A stretch of 64,000 nt of DNA from Pelagomonas calceolata (taxonomy: Eukaryota > Sar > Pelagophyceae > Pelagomonadales > Pelagomonadaceae), in NCBI GenBank assembly GCA_918797485.1, contig CAKKNE010000003.1:744001-808000 (forward strand), in the 5' to 3' direction. The translations under genes were made by a program, and so were the position numbers. The notes beneath the pieces were generated by a model that saw only the letters and a program-made list of their open reading frames with translations, ran no database searches and was not told where the DNA came from. This document shows positions 55,959 through 64,000 of this stretch, in pieces (position 1 is the first letter of the stretch; each line of letters starts with the position of its first letter).

Positions 55959-56457
55959 TTGGTGTGTATAAGTGTACATTGTGTAGTCAATGGTTCGGTT
56001 CGTAGTGGTCTGATGCCTAGAAACTTGCTCTAGTGTCTTACAGACGCTAGCTTCCTGGCACCAGGGCAAAAGCGCACCGCAGCTGTGCCCCGCAACGCAT
56101 TTTGCCTGATCTGTCTCGTGCGCAAAAATTTAGCGCATCAGACCTGCACACAGCCGCAAGCACAACACGTGCAAACGCAGCGTCCCAGACTATACATCAG
56201 AAGCACAAACAGTGTCGCGCCCGCGGACGAACACGAGCAACCCCTCGTTTCGCGGCGCGGCGCCCGCCGGCGGCCCCGAGAAGCCGTCGGCGCGGCCACG
56301 GCCGTGCGAGAGCACCCCTGTCGATCGACCCGGCAGGGCGCGACCTAGCCCCCCGCGCGCCCCGAGCTCCAGGCCGCGGGGAACGGATCGCGGGCCACCC
56401 TCGCAGATCCGCGGAAAGCGCTAATGGGTGGATCGCCAAGCAAGTAGCTCGTTCATA
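55959..56457. other. Promoter spacer of the ankyrin gene
   Basis: 499 bases with the palindrome at 56025-56051. The second half is GC-rich with open frames of biased composition but no domain. Confidence 0.5.
56025..56051 (+). promoter_or_regulatory. GCTAGTG palindrome, copy 9
   Basis: TTGCTCTAGTGTCTTACAG then ACGCTAGC, with a CT insertion in the left arm. It is about 405 bp upstream of the ankyrin gene start at 56458. Confidence 0.75.
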
Positions 56458-57417
56458 ATGTGGGGATTGCACGAACACGACCCACGGAGGAAGATATACG
56501 ACGCGTGTGCAAGCGGTGACGTCGACGAGGTGCGAAGGCAGATCCACGGCAGCAACGTCAACGACGACACTTTAATCTTCATAGCGTCTGAGAACGGCCA
56601 TACAGAAGTCGTCCGGCTGCTTCTCGCGCACAGTGCCGATCCCGGTTATATGGCGCACTTCAGTACGCTTCTCGGGGAAGCTATCCGGAAGGGCCATGCG
56701 GATGTTGTCCGCCTACTCATCGACGACTACGGAGTCGCGGTCGATGACGAGCGTTCCCGGACCGGACCGCTCGGAGCCGAGCTACTGCCGCTGATGGCAG
56801 CGATTGTCTCTAATGCCTTCTCTGGGCAGTTGGAGGTCGTCCGCGTCCTTCTGGCTCGTGGCGCAAGTCCCAACACCACAAAAGATAGAGGCTTTGAAGC
56901 TGGGGCGTCTGCGCTGTGGTTAGCTGTCAACGGCGATCGCATCGAGATCGCGCGCGCGCTCATCGAAGCTGGCGCTCGAGTCGACTTTAAGGGGCCGCGG
57001 GGCGTCACACCCCTGTGGAAAGCGGTTTATAATGGTCGCCTTGCCATGGCACGACTACTTCTGGACTGCTCGAGCTCGAGTATCGACTGGGCCTGCGATA
57101 GACATGTGAATTCGCCGAGCGTACAGGTACCATCGACTGTCGACGGAGGCACAGTCTCCCTCGGCGGTTCCACCCCCCTATTCCTCGCGTGCCTCACGGG
57201 CAAAGTGGGCCTCGTGCGGCTGCTCCTGCAACGCGGCGCGCGGCCGGCGACGGCTGTCCTGGCCGACCGTACGCGCGGACGGCAAGTACGTAGAGCCATC
57301 CTGGACATGCTTCGTCAGTACTACGCGGTGCACGTCACTTTAGATGTGTTGGGGCGTCGCGAGCGCCGTCGCGACATCGTGCCCCGGATCACCTCTTTTC
57401 TGGTCCCGCCGAGATAG
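56458..57417 (+). CDS. Ankyrin-repeat protein
   Basis: 319 residues from MWGLHEHDPRRKIYDACASG; an in-frame ATG 30 bases upstream is possible. At least six ankyrin repeats run from residue 10 to 290 (ASENGHTEVVRLLLAHSADP, AIRKGHADVVRLLIDDYGVA, AVNGDRIEIARALIEAGARV, KAVYNGRLAMARLLLDCSSS, ACLTGKVGLVRLLLQRGARP). The C-terminal 30 residues are Arg-rich (LGRRERRRDIVPRITSF). No other domain. Codon use is somewhat less GC3-extreme than in its neighbours. Partner unknown. Confidence 0.8.
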   Translation: MWGLHEHDPRRKIYDACASGDVDEVRRQIHGSNVNDDTLIFIASENGHTEVVRLLLAHSADPGYMAHFSTLLGEAIRKGHADVVRLLIDDYGVAVDDERSRTGPLGAELLPLMAAIVSNAFSGQLEVVRVLLARGASPNTTKDRGFEAGASALWLAVNGDRIEIARALIEAGARVDFKGPRGVTPLWKAVYNGRLAMARLLLDCSSSSIDWACDRHVNSPSVQVPSTVDGGTVSLGGSTPLFLACLTGKVGLVRLLLQRGARPATAVLADRTRGRQVRRAILDMLRQYYAVHVTLDVLGRRERRRDIVPRITSFLVPPR

Positions 57418-57474
57418 GCTCCGGAGGCCTAGTATGAGACTAAGATTTTGTTTTTTGATGAATAAGCGCATAAT

Positions 57475-58221
57475 TTACACGCCCGCCAGCTCCTTGGCGA
57501 AGGCCTCCAACTCATCTTCCGTCAAGTCGAGGAAGTCGAGATCGTCGTCAAGGTCCCGTAGCTTCGGCTCCGGCGCGTCGAGCACGGCGCTGCCGAACTG
57601 GCGTCCTACTAAATCCTCGCGGACGCTCTGAGGAACGGTCCCAACGACGCCCTTCGTCGCCGCGACCGCGGCGGCGGCCTCGTAGTCGATCTCCACGACA
57701 GCCTGTTCCGCCATCGCGTCCGCGAGCTCGGCGTCGTTCGTGGACTCGTCGGCGCCGCTCGGCGCGCCGAGGAAGCCCGGGCCCTCGGCGCTCTTCAGCG
57801 CGTCGAGCGCGGCGCCCCGCGACGTCCAGCCCTCCAAGTCGCCCGTCGCGGCGCCGTAGCTGACGCTCTTGGGCCCCGCGCCGTCGCCGGACTCCGCCGC
57901 GAAGGACTCCGTGTCCGTCGTCGCCTTGACGAGCCACCTTTCAAACGCTTCCAGTTTTGATCGCGGGCCCTCGGCGACGATCTCGACGCCGTCGGCCGTG
58001 ACCTGGTACGCGCCCGGGAGGCGCCGGATGAACCAGCACTGCTTCTGGCACTCGAAGTTGAACGACCGGCCCACCGTGCTCGAGGCGAGCGTCGCCGTGA
58101 GGCGCGCGGCGTCGGCGTCCGTCGCTGCCGCGTGCAGGACGTGCCGCGGTCGAGGCTGCGCGGGCGTGCAGACGAGGGCCGTCGCCGCTGTGATGCTTAG
58201 CAGCAGCCTGAGCAGCAGCAT
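57475..58221 (-). CDS. Secreted or plastid-targeted protein with acylphosphatase-like domain
   Basis: 248 residues. It begins with a strong signal peptide (MLLLRLLLSITAATALVCTP) followed by a basic stretch, compatible with plastid import. Residues 48-98 (FNFECQKQCWFIRRLPGAYQ, then VEIVAEGPRSKLEAFERWLV) have the strand-helix spacing of acylphosphatase, but the catalytic Arg/Asn pair is not clear, so the fold may serve another purpose. The C-terminal half is acidic and helical (ELADAMAEQAVVEIDYEAAA and LDFLDLTEDELEAFAKEL). Confidence 0.5.
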   Translation of the reverse strand: MLLLRLLLSITAATALVCTPAQPRPRHVLHAAATDADAARLTATLASSTVGRSFNFECQKQCWFIRRLPGAYQVTADGVEIVAEGPRSKLEAFERWLVKATTDTESFAAESGDGAGPKSVSYGAATGDLEGWTSRGAALDALKSAEGPGFLGAPSGADESTNDAELADAMAEQAVVEIDYEAAAAVAATKGVVGTVPQSVREDLVGRQFGSAVLDAPEPKLRDLDDDLDFLDLTEDELEAFAKELAGV

Positions 58222-58360
58222 CTTTGTGATCCCGGTGTATTTTACTCGCTCTCGATGCAGCAGAGCTTGGCTACTGGTGCAGGATGTTGGTTGGCGTTAC
58301 TGCCAGATGTTCCTGCGACTACTACACAGCTATATCGCGTTGATATCCAGTTTGGCTCAC

Positions 58361-58396
58361 TGCTAGGCCACGACGCTAGTAGGCCACGACGCTAGG
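58361..58396 (+). repeat. Tandem CTAGGCCACGACG repeat
   Basis: Two copies of TAGGCCACGACGCTAG overlap by their CTAG ends in the spacer upstream of the gene at 58221. GCTAG words resemble the arms of the promoter palindrome, but the GTGTCTTAC core is absent. Confidence 0.6.
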
Positions 58397-58430
58397 GCAC
58401 GGTTTTCCGCGGAGCTATCCAACACGCATC

Positions 58431-59039
58431 TTACCCCCCACCGCCTTTCAGCAGGTCCTTCGTCGCCAGCTTCGTCAGCACGGCGCGCTCGACGTCGCCG
58501 CGCTCGTCGGCCGAGAGCCCGAACCGAGACACGAGCGCCTCATGTGCCGAATCGGACCGCGCATCCAGCGCATCGAGGGGCACGCGCCGCCCGTCGACGC
58601 GCCCTACCAACTCCCGGAACTCTTCAACTGAGGAAGAGACCGCGCACACCAGCAATCGCGTCGTCGCGTCCGACGCGCCGACGTCGCGGAAGGCGCCGCC
58701 CATCGACGTGGAGGGCGCGAGCGCGTACACCAGGTCCGCGCCCGTCGTCCGCCCCCGCGGCAGGTCGTGGGATTTGACCGCGTAGTCGCGCCCCGCGGCC
58801 TTGTTTTCCGCGCGCCGCGCGCAGTTCGTCGCCGCCTGCCGCAGCACTCTTACGCTAACGACGCGGTCCGCGTCGATTAATGCGAGGTCTCCGGTCATGT
58901 CGCCCTGCACGCACTGCGCTACAAGTTCGGTGGCGTTCGTGACGCCTTCAAATAACGCGCATCGTACGTTAAAGTCCGGGTAGAGTTCGTTTTTTAGTAG
59001 ACCATCGTCGTCCGAAGCGTTGTCGCTGGCGTCGGCCAT
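58431..59039 (-). CDS. KEOPS complex subunit Cgi121/TPRKB
   Basis: 202 residues from MADASDNASDDDGLLKNELY. The Cgi121 pattern is visible: VRCALFEGVTNATELVAQCV near 26, DLALIDADRVVSVRVLRQAA near 51, ARRAENKAAGRDYAVKSHDL, then LVYALAPSTSMGGAFRDVGA and RLLVCAV. Cgi121 binds the Bud32 kinase in KEOPS and carries tRNA for t6A modification. An acidic start and a Gly-rich end are extra. Assignment rests on the spaced motifs and length. Confidence 0.75.
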   Translation of the reverse strand: MADASDNASDDDGLLKNELYPDFNVRCALFEGVTNATELVAQCVQGDMTGDLALIDADRVVSVRVLRQAATNCARRAENKAAGRDYAVKSHDLPRGRTTGADLVYALAPSTSMGGAFRDVGASDATTRLLVCAVSSSVEEFRELVGRVDGRRVPLDALDARSDSAHEALVSRFGLSADERGDVERAVLTKLATKDLLKGGGG

Positions 59040-59570
59040 CGATGCGATTTGTGTGCGCAGCGAGCGTGCTGCTGCGGCCTGCAGTAGCGGCGCTAGCTCG
59101 CGTTACGCCTCGAAAATCACAGGGCAGTGCACGAGTGGATGAGAAACACCACGCACAGTGCAAATGCCACCGCTGGCTCGCACTCACGGGCAAAAAAGCT
59201 GGGCCTCAAAAGGGTGCAAACCCGTGCGCAAGCACGCAAAATTTGCGGCAAAACGAAGCGCGAGGCGTCTCCTCCTTGCCGATTGGGACCGCTTCGGATA
59301 GCTTGGACTGCATCAGACAATCGAACCTGTTTTTTTCAGTCGGCACGACGTCGCGCACATCGGCCCGACATCGGCATCCACGCAAGGGCGATAGCTGGTG
59401 ATCGCACCGTTGTAGAGCCCTTACTGCACCACATCGGTCGACGGTTGCAACAGCGGTGCAATACCGCTACGCGCAGCGTCAAAACTGCACAGCAGTGGGG
59501 TGGCCTTGCAAAAAAACTGCGCGCGCCCGAGCCGTAGATAGCGCCGCCGCAGCGCAGCAGCACAACAACG
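59040..59570. other. Divergent promoter spacer
   Basis: 531 bases between the Cgi121 and ATP/ADP translocase starts. It contains GCGCTAGCTCGCGTTACG near 59087, which shares only the arm word with the palindrome. No RNA gene was seen. Confidence 0.5.
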
Positions 59571-61567
59571 ATGGCCTCTGCCGCGCCCGCGCCCGCGAAG
59601 CCCCCTCCGGTAAAAATCGACGAGCCCGAGGAGTTGAAAGGAAAGGGCTGGAGCGGCATGGAGCTCGAGAGCGGCACCTCCACCAAAGACGTCGCCGCCG
59701 ACTCGGCGTTCGAGCGGGTCTTTGAGCGGTTGTACGGCAAGATGACCTTCGAGGAGAAATTACGGTTGATCTGGCTGGCCGGGACGCTGTTTTTTATTAT
59801 TGGAGGCTACTGGTTATTGCGAAGCTTGAAGGATCCGGTCATCGCGACGATCTGTGGGGTCGAGTACATCCCGAAGGCCAAGATGCTTTCGGTGTTGGTG
59901 GTCTTGGTACTGGTCTTCGTCTACAATAAATTGATAGATATGTTCCCGAAGCACCAATTATTTTATATTGTCGGCGGCTTCTATGCCGGGTTGTTCACCT
60001 TGATAGCTTGCTTGTTGGCGGCGCCGGCCACGGCCCAAACGTCTATATATAATACGAACGCGTCTCCATACAGACTCATAGGCTGGATCTCCTACTGTAG
60101 CATCGAATCGTTCGGTTCTATTGGTGTTTCATTATTCTGGGCCTTCACGAACTCTACCTATAACTTGGAGGGCGCAAAAAAGGCGTACGGCCTCATGGTC
60201 GCGTGCGCGCAACTCGGTTCGATCGCCGGTCCTACATTAGTGAGCGTGGGCACGGAGGCCTACGGCGTGCCGACGATCTACTTTTGTGGCGCGTTGTGCA
60301 TGGTCGCGATGGTTTTGAGGCGGCGTCCCTTGTCTTTTCTTTCACGGCGCATCTGCTCGATGGCGTGGTGGCGCTGCGGCTCGCCGCTCGATTTCTTTCC
60401 ATCGGTCGCGTCGATGGCGTGCCGGTGACTTCTACACTGCCTCCCCGCCCGTCGCGGCGAGGGCGTGCTGGGGAGTCGACGTACCGCGACCCGACGCCGT
60501 CGCGACGCGACTGGGTCCGGCCATCGGCCGCGGAGGTCACAGCGCGTCGCGCGCGCCGCACGACGGCGTTCCCATGTCTGCGCGGTCGCGTGGATGCGCG
60601 TCGATGGCGTGAACGCCTCCCAAACTCTACGGAGGCGCTCTCACAGACGGCACCACACCCCGCGCCGCCGCCGCGACGCGCGCGTCGATGGCGTTATGCC
60701 ACGCAGGTCGTCTCCATCTACGGCTACAACCTGCGCTTCCCCCAGCAGCCCGACAGCCCCCGGGCGTCGACGAAGAAGAAGTCTAGCGCCGGCATGACCG
60801 AAGGCTTGGTGCTCTTCTGGAAGTACCACTACGTGAAGGGCATCTTCGCGCTGTCCTGTTTATTCATGGTCGAAGTTACTATTCTAGATTACTCGATGAA
60901 AGTTTTAGCGAAGGCGAAGTTCGACAGCGAGCACCCCGGCGACCCCCACGCCGCGACGCGCGCCTTCGCGTCCTTCATGGGCGTCTTCGGCCAGGCCGCC
61001 AATGGGTTGTCGTTTTGCTTTTCGCTGCTGGGGACCTCCATGGTCATCCGGCGCCTCGGGCTGAACCGGACTTTATTATTATTCCCTACTTTATGCTTGG
61101 GTGCGATATGCTTCGTGTATACTACTCCAACTTTGGAGGCGGTGTTCCTGGCCATGCTGCTGCTGAAGGGGTTTTCCTACTGCTTGAACAACCCCTGCAA
61201 GGAGATCTTGTATCAACCAACATCATCAAATGTCAAGTTCAAGGCCAAGAGCTGGATCGACGTGTTTGGGGCCCGCGGGTCCAAGGCGCTTGGATCCGTC
61301 GTGACCAATGCTTTTTCCGATAGCGCCGCCGATTTGTTATCTTACGGCGCGTTCGTGGGCATGAGCGTCGCGTCGTTCCTCATCTACGTCGCCTGGTGGC
61401 AGGGCCGCGAGTTCGATAACCTAATAGACGGCGGCGTGAAGCTCGGCGAGGAGCCCGAGCCCGTGCCCGCGTCTGCTGTGGACGAAGACGGCGAGGGCAC
61501 GTCGTGCGGGCTCGAGGAGGAGGAGGACGACGGGGGCGTCGAGGAGAAGAAGAGTATCAATGTGTAA
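59571..61567 (+). CDS. NTT: ATP/ADP translocase (NTT family, plastid/rickettsial type)
   Basis: Exons 59571-60311 and 60707-61567 give 533 residues, with about eleven or twelve membrane helices ([40 protein letters not shown] and so on). Family marks: [55 protein letters not shown] and [16 protein letters not shown] proteins exchange ATP for ADP (or other nucleotides). No plastid presequence is visible in the first 70 residues, which are Pro/Lys-rich and soluble, so the membrane is uncertain. Neither exon has a frameshift. The tail is acidic. Confidence 0.92.
60312..60706 (+). mobile_element. Long introner-like intron in the translocase gene, GT-AG
   Basis: A 395-nt intron, phase 0 (VAM then VVSIYGYNL). 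It contains at least three copies of the GTCGATGGCGT module and ends GTTATGCCACGCAG, like other introners. The left end lacks GTGTGGAAATC, and the flanks GTTTTGAG and GTCGTCTC match poorly, so target duplication is doubtful. It may be a composite of nested insertions. Confidence 0.65.
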
Positions 61568-61860
61568 CTTGAGGGTAATATATATGCCAAGGTGCGTGCG
61601 CTGCCGGAGTAGAGCTAGGCAAGGCATATCGAGTGGCGTCGATCTGGAGGCGTGTGCGCGCGCGGAGTAGAGTGCGGATGTGTGTTGCGGGGTCGGGTCC
61701 GTTGAGGGGGGTATGCTTATGATGAGACAAATCAAGTTTTAGGTCATCTTGCCGTCAAAATTCGTAAACAGGAGGGTTTGGCGTCAGGACGCGGCGGGGC
61801 TCAAGCTATCTCACTGTAAAAAAAGCTCTCAAACGATCTCCGCGAAAATTAAAAGTCGCC

Positions 61861-62454
61861 ATGGCGCAAAGGGAGACGTCCAAAATTCCAGCGAAAAAGG
61901 CGCCGCCCGCGAGCAGCGACGCCCCCCAAGCGACGCCGCCAGCGGGAAAGAAGTCCGTCGTCGAAGTTACTCTCAGCTACAAGATCGTCGCGTCAATCGG
62001 GCATCTGTTCGTGACGGCGTGCGTGCTCGCGTCTTTCGCCGGCTGGTTCTACCTGCTCAATCCCAGAGCGAAGCTCGTGATTTTCTGCGTCTTCGTCTAC
62101 GGCCACTATCGCTACGCGTGCATCAGCGCAAAAATCAAATCTCGCGGCGCTTCTTGAGCCTCGAGCGACTCACTGGTTGCTTCTGTCGCAGGTCCGCATG
62201 CAGCACGCGAACTGGATGGATAAATTCGCCGACCGCCGCGCGCGCTACGATCCGAAGTGCCCGTCCCACCAGCGCCAACTACCGCGGCGCCGCTCTTCCG
62301 TAGGCGACGGCGACGGCATTGCGGACGCCGTCACGACTGGAAGCGTCAGGGTATGTTCCCGGGCCGCTACTCTGAAATATTTGGGCGCGGCGAACGACCA
62401 GGATGTATTCTGAATTTGGGTCATTCTTTGGACGCTATCGAGGCGTATCTTTAA
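61861..62454 (+). CDS. Small two-helix membrane protein, C-terminus uncertain
   Basis: Exon 1 is 61861-62115 (MAQRETSKIPAKKAPPASSD start; membrane helices SIGHLFVTACVLASFAGWFY and LVIFCVFVYGHY). A 76-nt introner (62116-62191) leads to exon 2 with VRMQHANWMDKFADRRARYD. Exon 2 either runs to a stop at 62413, or a second GT-AG intron (62300-62349, phase 0) joins a third exon encoding GMFPGRYSEIFGRGERPGC, ending at 62454. The second model gives 155 residues and a more protein-like C-terminus. Function was not recognised; an ER or mitochondrial membrane location is likely. Confidence 0.6.
62116..62191 (+). mobile_element. Introner element in the small membrane-protein gene, likely GC-AG
   Basis: A 76-nt intron, phase 0. 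The left end CAGCGCAAAAATCAAATC and right end GGTTGCTTCTGTCGCAG are decayed terminal repeats. The target duplication is GCGTGCAT and GTCCGCAT (three mismatches). The only in-frame donor near the left end is GC. Confidence 0.7.
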
Positions 62455-62606
62455 ATTTACTAGTAAGTCGCTACGCTAGCTTGCTCTCATTGTTTTGCGC
62501 GCCTGGCTTTGCTCTTTCTATAGTTTCGGCGCGTCGGCAACTGAGGAAATTGGCCAGCGGCTCCCCAGAACTTCCGGGAGGACGTGTCCTCGAGACAAAA
62601 TACCCG

Positions 62607-63299
62607 TTACAACACACTAGCGCAGACCGCGTCGAAGCACTCCGCCGTCTCGCTCAGCCAGCCGCCGAGCGGCTCGGGCAGCGGCGGCGGCGCCACCGTA
62701 GACAAGACGCCGTCGCCGAGCCCCGTCACGGCGCGCACCGCCTCCGCGTTCCCGAGCGCCGCGTCGTCGCCGACAAAAATTATAGAGCGCACGTCGAAGC
62801 CCCGCCGCACGAGCGCCTCCCAGGCGCATAACGAACAAGAAATGCCGCCGAGCCGCGCGTCGCCTACTAATAAAGCCGGCACGTCCAGCCCCGCGTAGGC
62901 GTCGGCCTGGGGCCGCCCCGTCGCCGTCGGCGACAGGCAGCCGCCGGCGGTCTCGACGACGCCGAAGGGCTCGTCGCCCGCGCGCATCCACCCTGAAACG
63001 GCTCGGGCGAGCTCCGCGTCGCTCGGTATTTGTCCACCTTCCTGCCGCGCGGCGACGTGCGGGCTCGCGTACGCCCGCCACGCGTGCAGCGTGTCGCAGC
63101 GGCCGAGGCCGGCGGCGGCGTAGCGTTTGACCAAAGCTGCGTCGCCGGCGTGGTCGTCGTCGACGCCCGTCTGCAGGGGCTTCAGGTACGCCGCGCGGCC
63201 GAACCTCCGGAGGCCCGCTTTTATGAGTGCAGCGGAGCACAACGTCTTGCCGACCTCGGTGTTGGCGCCGAAGACGATGGCCGTTCGTCGTGCGGCCAT
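62607..63299 (-). CDS. BioD: Dethiobiotin synthetase
   Basis: 230 residues, bacterial BioD length. P-loop GANTEVGKT near residue 11; KPLQTGVDDDHAGD near 40; ETAGGCLSPTATG near 114, matching the VEGAGG motif with Thr in place of Gly; then PALLVGDARLGGIS for the second substrate loop. BioD closes the ureido ring of dethiobiotin from DAPA with CO2 and ATP. It stands alone here rather than fused to BioA as in plants and many fungi. The Glu-Gly to Glu-Thr change in motif 3 is mild. No obvious targeting peptide. Confidence 0.88.
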   Translation of the reverse strand: MAARRTAIVFGANTEVGKTLCSAALIKAGLRRFGRAAYLKPLQTGVDDDHAGDAALVKRYAAAGLGRCDTLHAWRAYASPHVAARQEGGQIPSDAELARAVSGWMRAGDEPFGVVETAGGCLSPTATGRPQADAYAGLDVPALLVGDARLGGISCSLCAWEALVRRGFDVRSIIFVGDDAALGNAEAVRAVTGLGDGVLSTVAPPPLPEPLGGWLSETAECFDAVCASVL

Positions 63300-63656
63300 T
63301 TTTTTGGCGTTCTTGCACCACTACCGTCTGTGGTGCCGAGGCCACTGCAGGGTGGGGGTCTGTGCAGGCGTTTACTGGCCGCAGATCTGCAAATTTTGAC
63401 AGCTACCGCGACTTATGCAGCGATGCTTTACGAACACGTTGTTTTGAGCCGCCTCGCGCCGCTCCACTGGTTTTTTTTCGACAGCTCGGCACACTTGCTA
63501 GCGGGCAGTAAGACACTAGCACGACCAAATCGTCGCCCACTAGTCCTTCCACCTACCTCTGCATTCCTCCCATCTCGACGACTGCATCAGCGGAAGGCTG
63601 GCTCGGCGGTCGCTGTCATTTCTTCCGAGGCTGGCCATCCAGAAAAAATTGCTCTC
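63300..63656. other. Divergent promoter spacer with palindrome copy
   Basis: 357 bases with the palindrome at 63496-63522. Nothing else was recognised. Confidence 0.6.
63496..63522 (-). promoter_or_regulatory. GCTAGTG palindrome, copy 10
   Basis: Minus-strand reading GTGCTAGTGTCTTACTG then CCCGCTAGCAA. It is about 195 bp from the BioD start and 135 bp from the start at 63657. Confidence 0.8.
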
Positions 63657-64000
63657 ATGCCTCGTGTGCTGGTTGCGCTTGCCTCCGTTGGCCTGCGCGC
63701 ATCGTCCTTTACACTCGCTACTCAGCGCCGGCAGCCCAACGCATTCAGGCGCAACATGGGGGCCCTCCAGAGCACTGCAGCCCCCAGTGTCCGGCACATG
63801 CGCTCCCGTACGGCTCGTCAACCTCCACGCCATCGACGCGCCATGCTCCCGTAGCTCCAGTGGCTGCGCCTCGCTCGATGGCGTGGGGGTGTGTACGTCC
63901 GGGCAGTCCGAACGCCATCGACGCGCCGGCGCCGCGACCGCGTCCCCTCACAGGCCGCCGACGAGCAGGAACTTAAAGGGATGATCAAATCCATGGCGGA
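63657..64000 (+). CDS. Plastid-targeted protein, 3' end outside the window
   Basis: Exon 1 starts MPRVLVALASVGLRASSFTL, a signal peptide with Phe at the expected cleavage site, then a Gln/Arg/Asn-rich transit-like stretch. The intron is introner-like. Exon 2 (from 63954) encodes AADEQELKGMIKSMA and continues beyond the window. Exon 1 ends at 63776 (GC donor) or 63788 (GT donor). Too little mature sequence is present to identify the family. Confidence 0.6.
63777..63953 (+). mobile_element. Introner-like intron, donor uncertain
   Basis: About 177 nt if the GC donor at 63777 is used (flanks GCAGCCCC and GCCGCCGA), or 165 nt with the GT donor at 63789. It ends CGTCCCCTCACAG and contains CCACGCCATCGACGCG twice, once inverted, in the same arrangement as other introners. 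Both donors keep the frame. Confidence 0.65.

Noticed and set aside
59310-59335. CAATCGAACCTG, which looks like a tRNA T-loop on the minus strand.
   Set aside because: The T-stem does not pair and no acceptor, D or anticodon arms are found at tRNA spacing.
62607-62632. A TTACAACACACTAGCG sequence resembling the promoter palindrome.
   Set aside because: It lies in the last codons and stop of BioD, lacks the core spacing and one arm, and is probably chance.
1-64000. Search for virus-like elements, LTR elements, autonomous transposons, CRISPR arrays, rRNA and tRNA genes.
   Set aside because: None recognised. No reverse transcriptase, integrase, transposase, capsid or regular spacer array was visible in the translated frames.

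Overview
This 64-kb window looks like nuclear DNA of a compact, GC-rich eukaryotic alga, most likely a pelagophyte (stramenopile) related to Aureococcus or Pelagomonas. This is an inference from four things seen here. Most genes are intronless and closely packed on both strands. Several proteins start with a signal peptide followed by a plastid-type transit motif (for example AAF-TLP in the gene at 47164). The few introns have terminal inverted repeats and 8-bp target-site duplications, as described for pelagophyte introner elements. One gene is a selenoprotein with an in-frame TGA and a well-formed SECIS element, and pelagophytes are known to be rich in selenoproteins.

Layout. 0-10 kb: a charged protein cut by the window edge, a GRK-like receptor kinase with three introner elements, two low-complexity proteins, a gene-poor stretch with a perfect 56-bp direct repeat, and a CCDC81/HU-like protein. 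10-20 kb: an LRR protein, the U6 snRNA exonuclease USB1, a disordered protein, an NMNAT-ankyrin fusion, a coiled-coil protein and a membrane protein. 20-33 kb: a WDR81-type BEACH-WD40 protein, a nuclear-type unknown, a PX sorting nexin, MGST3, a USP deubiquitinase and a PPPDE peptidase. 33-43 kb: an HSF-cyclic-nucleotide-binding fusion, an R-SNARE, a GLEBS-MYND protein, a ubiquitin-like protein and plastid 6-phosphogluconolactonase. 43-54 kb: a Nup133-like nucleoporin, the selenoprotein, an ACT-domain protein, PRP40, a tiny complex I subunit candidate and a methyltransferase. 54-64 kb: a 5'-nucleotidase with EF-hands, an ankyrin protein, an acylphosphatase-like protein, KEOPS subunit Cgi121, an ATP/ADP translocase, a small membrane protein, BioD, and the start of one more gene.

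The genes do not form one pathway. The window is ordinary housekeeping content plus some unusual fusions (HSF with cNMP-binding, NMNAT with ankyrin, GLEBS with MYND). The two signals that ordinary gene annotation would miss are (i) introner elements whose 5' splice site, often GC rather than GT, lies in the duplicated target site, and (ii) a ~25-bp imperfect palindrome (TTGCTAGTGTCTTACAG, 2-3 variable bases, CGCTAGC) found ten times. All ten copies lie in promoter-containing spacers, mostly between divergent genes, and none was found in coding sequence or convergent spacers.

No tRNA, rRNA, CRISPR array, virus-like element or autonomous transposon was recognised.
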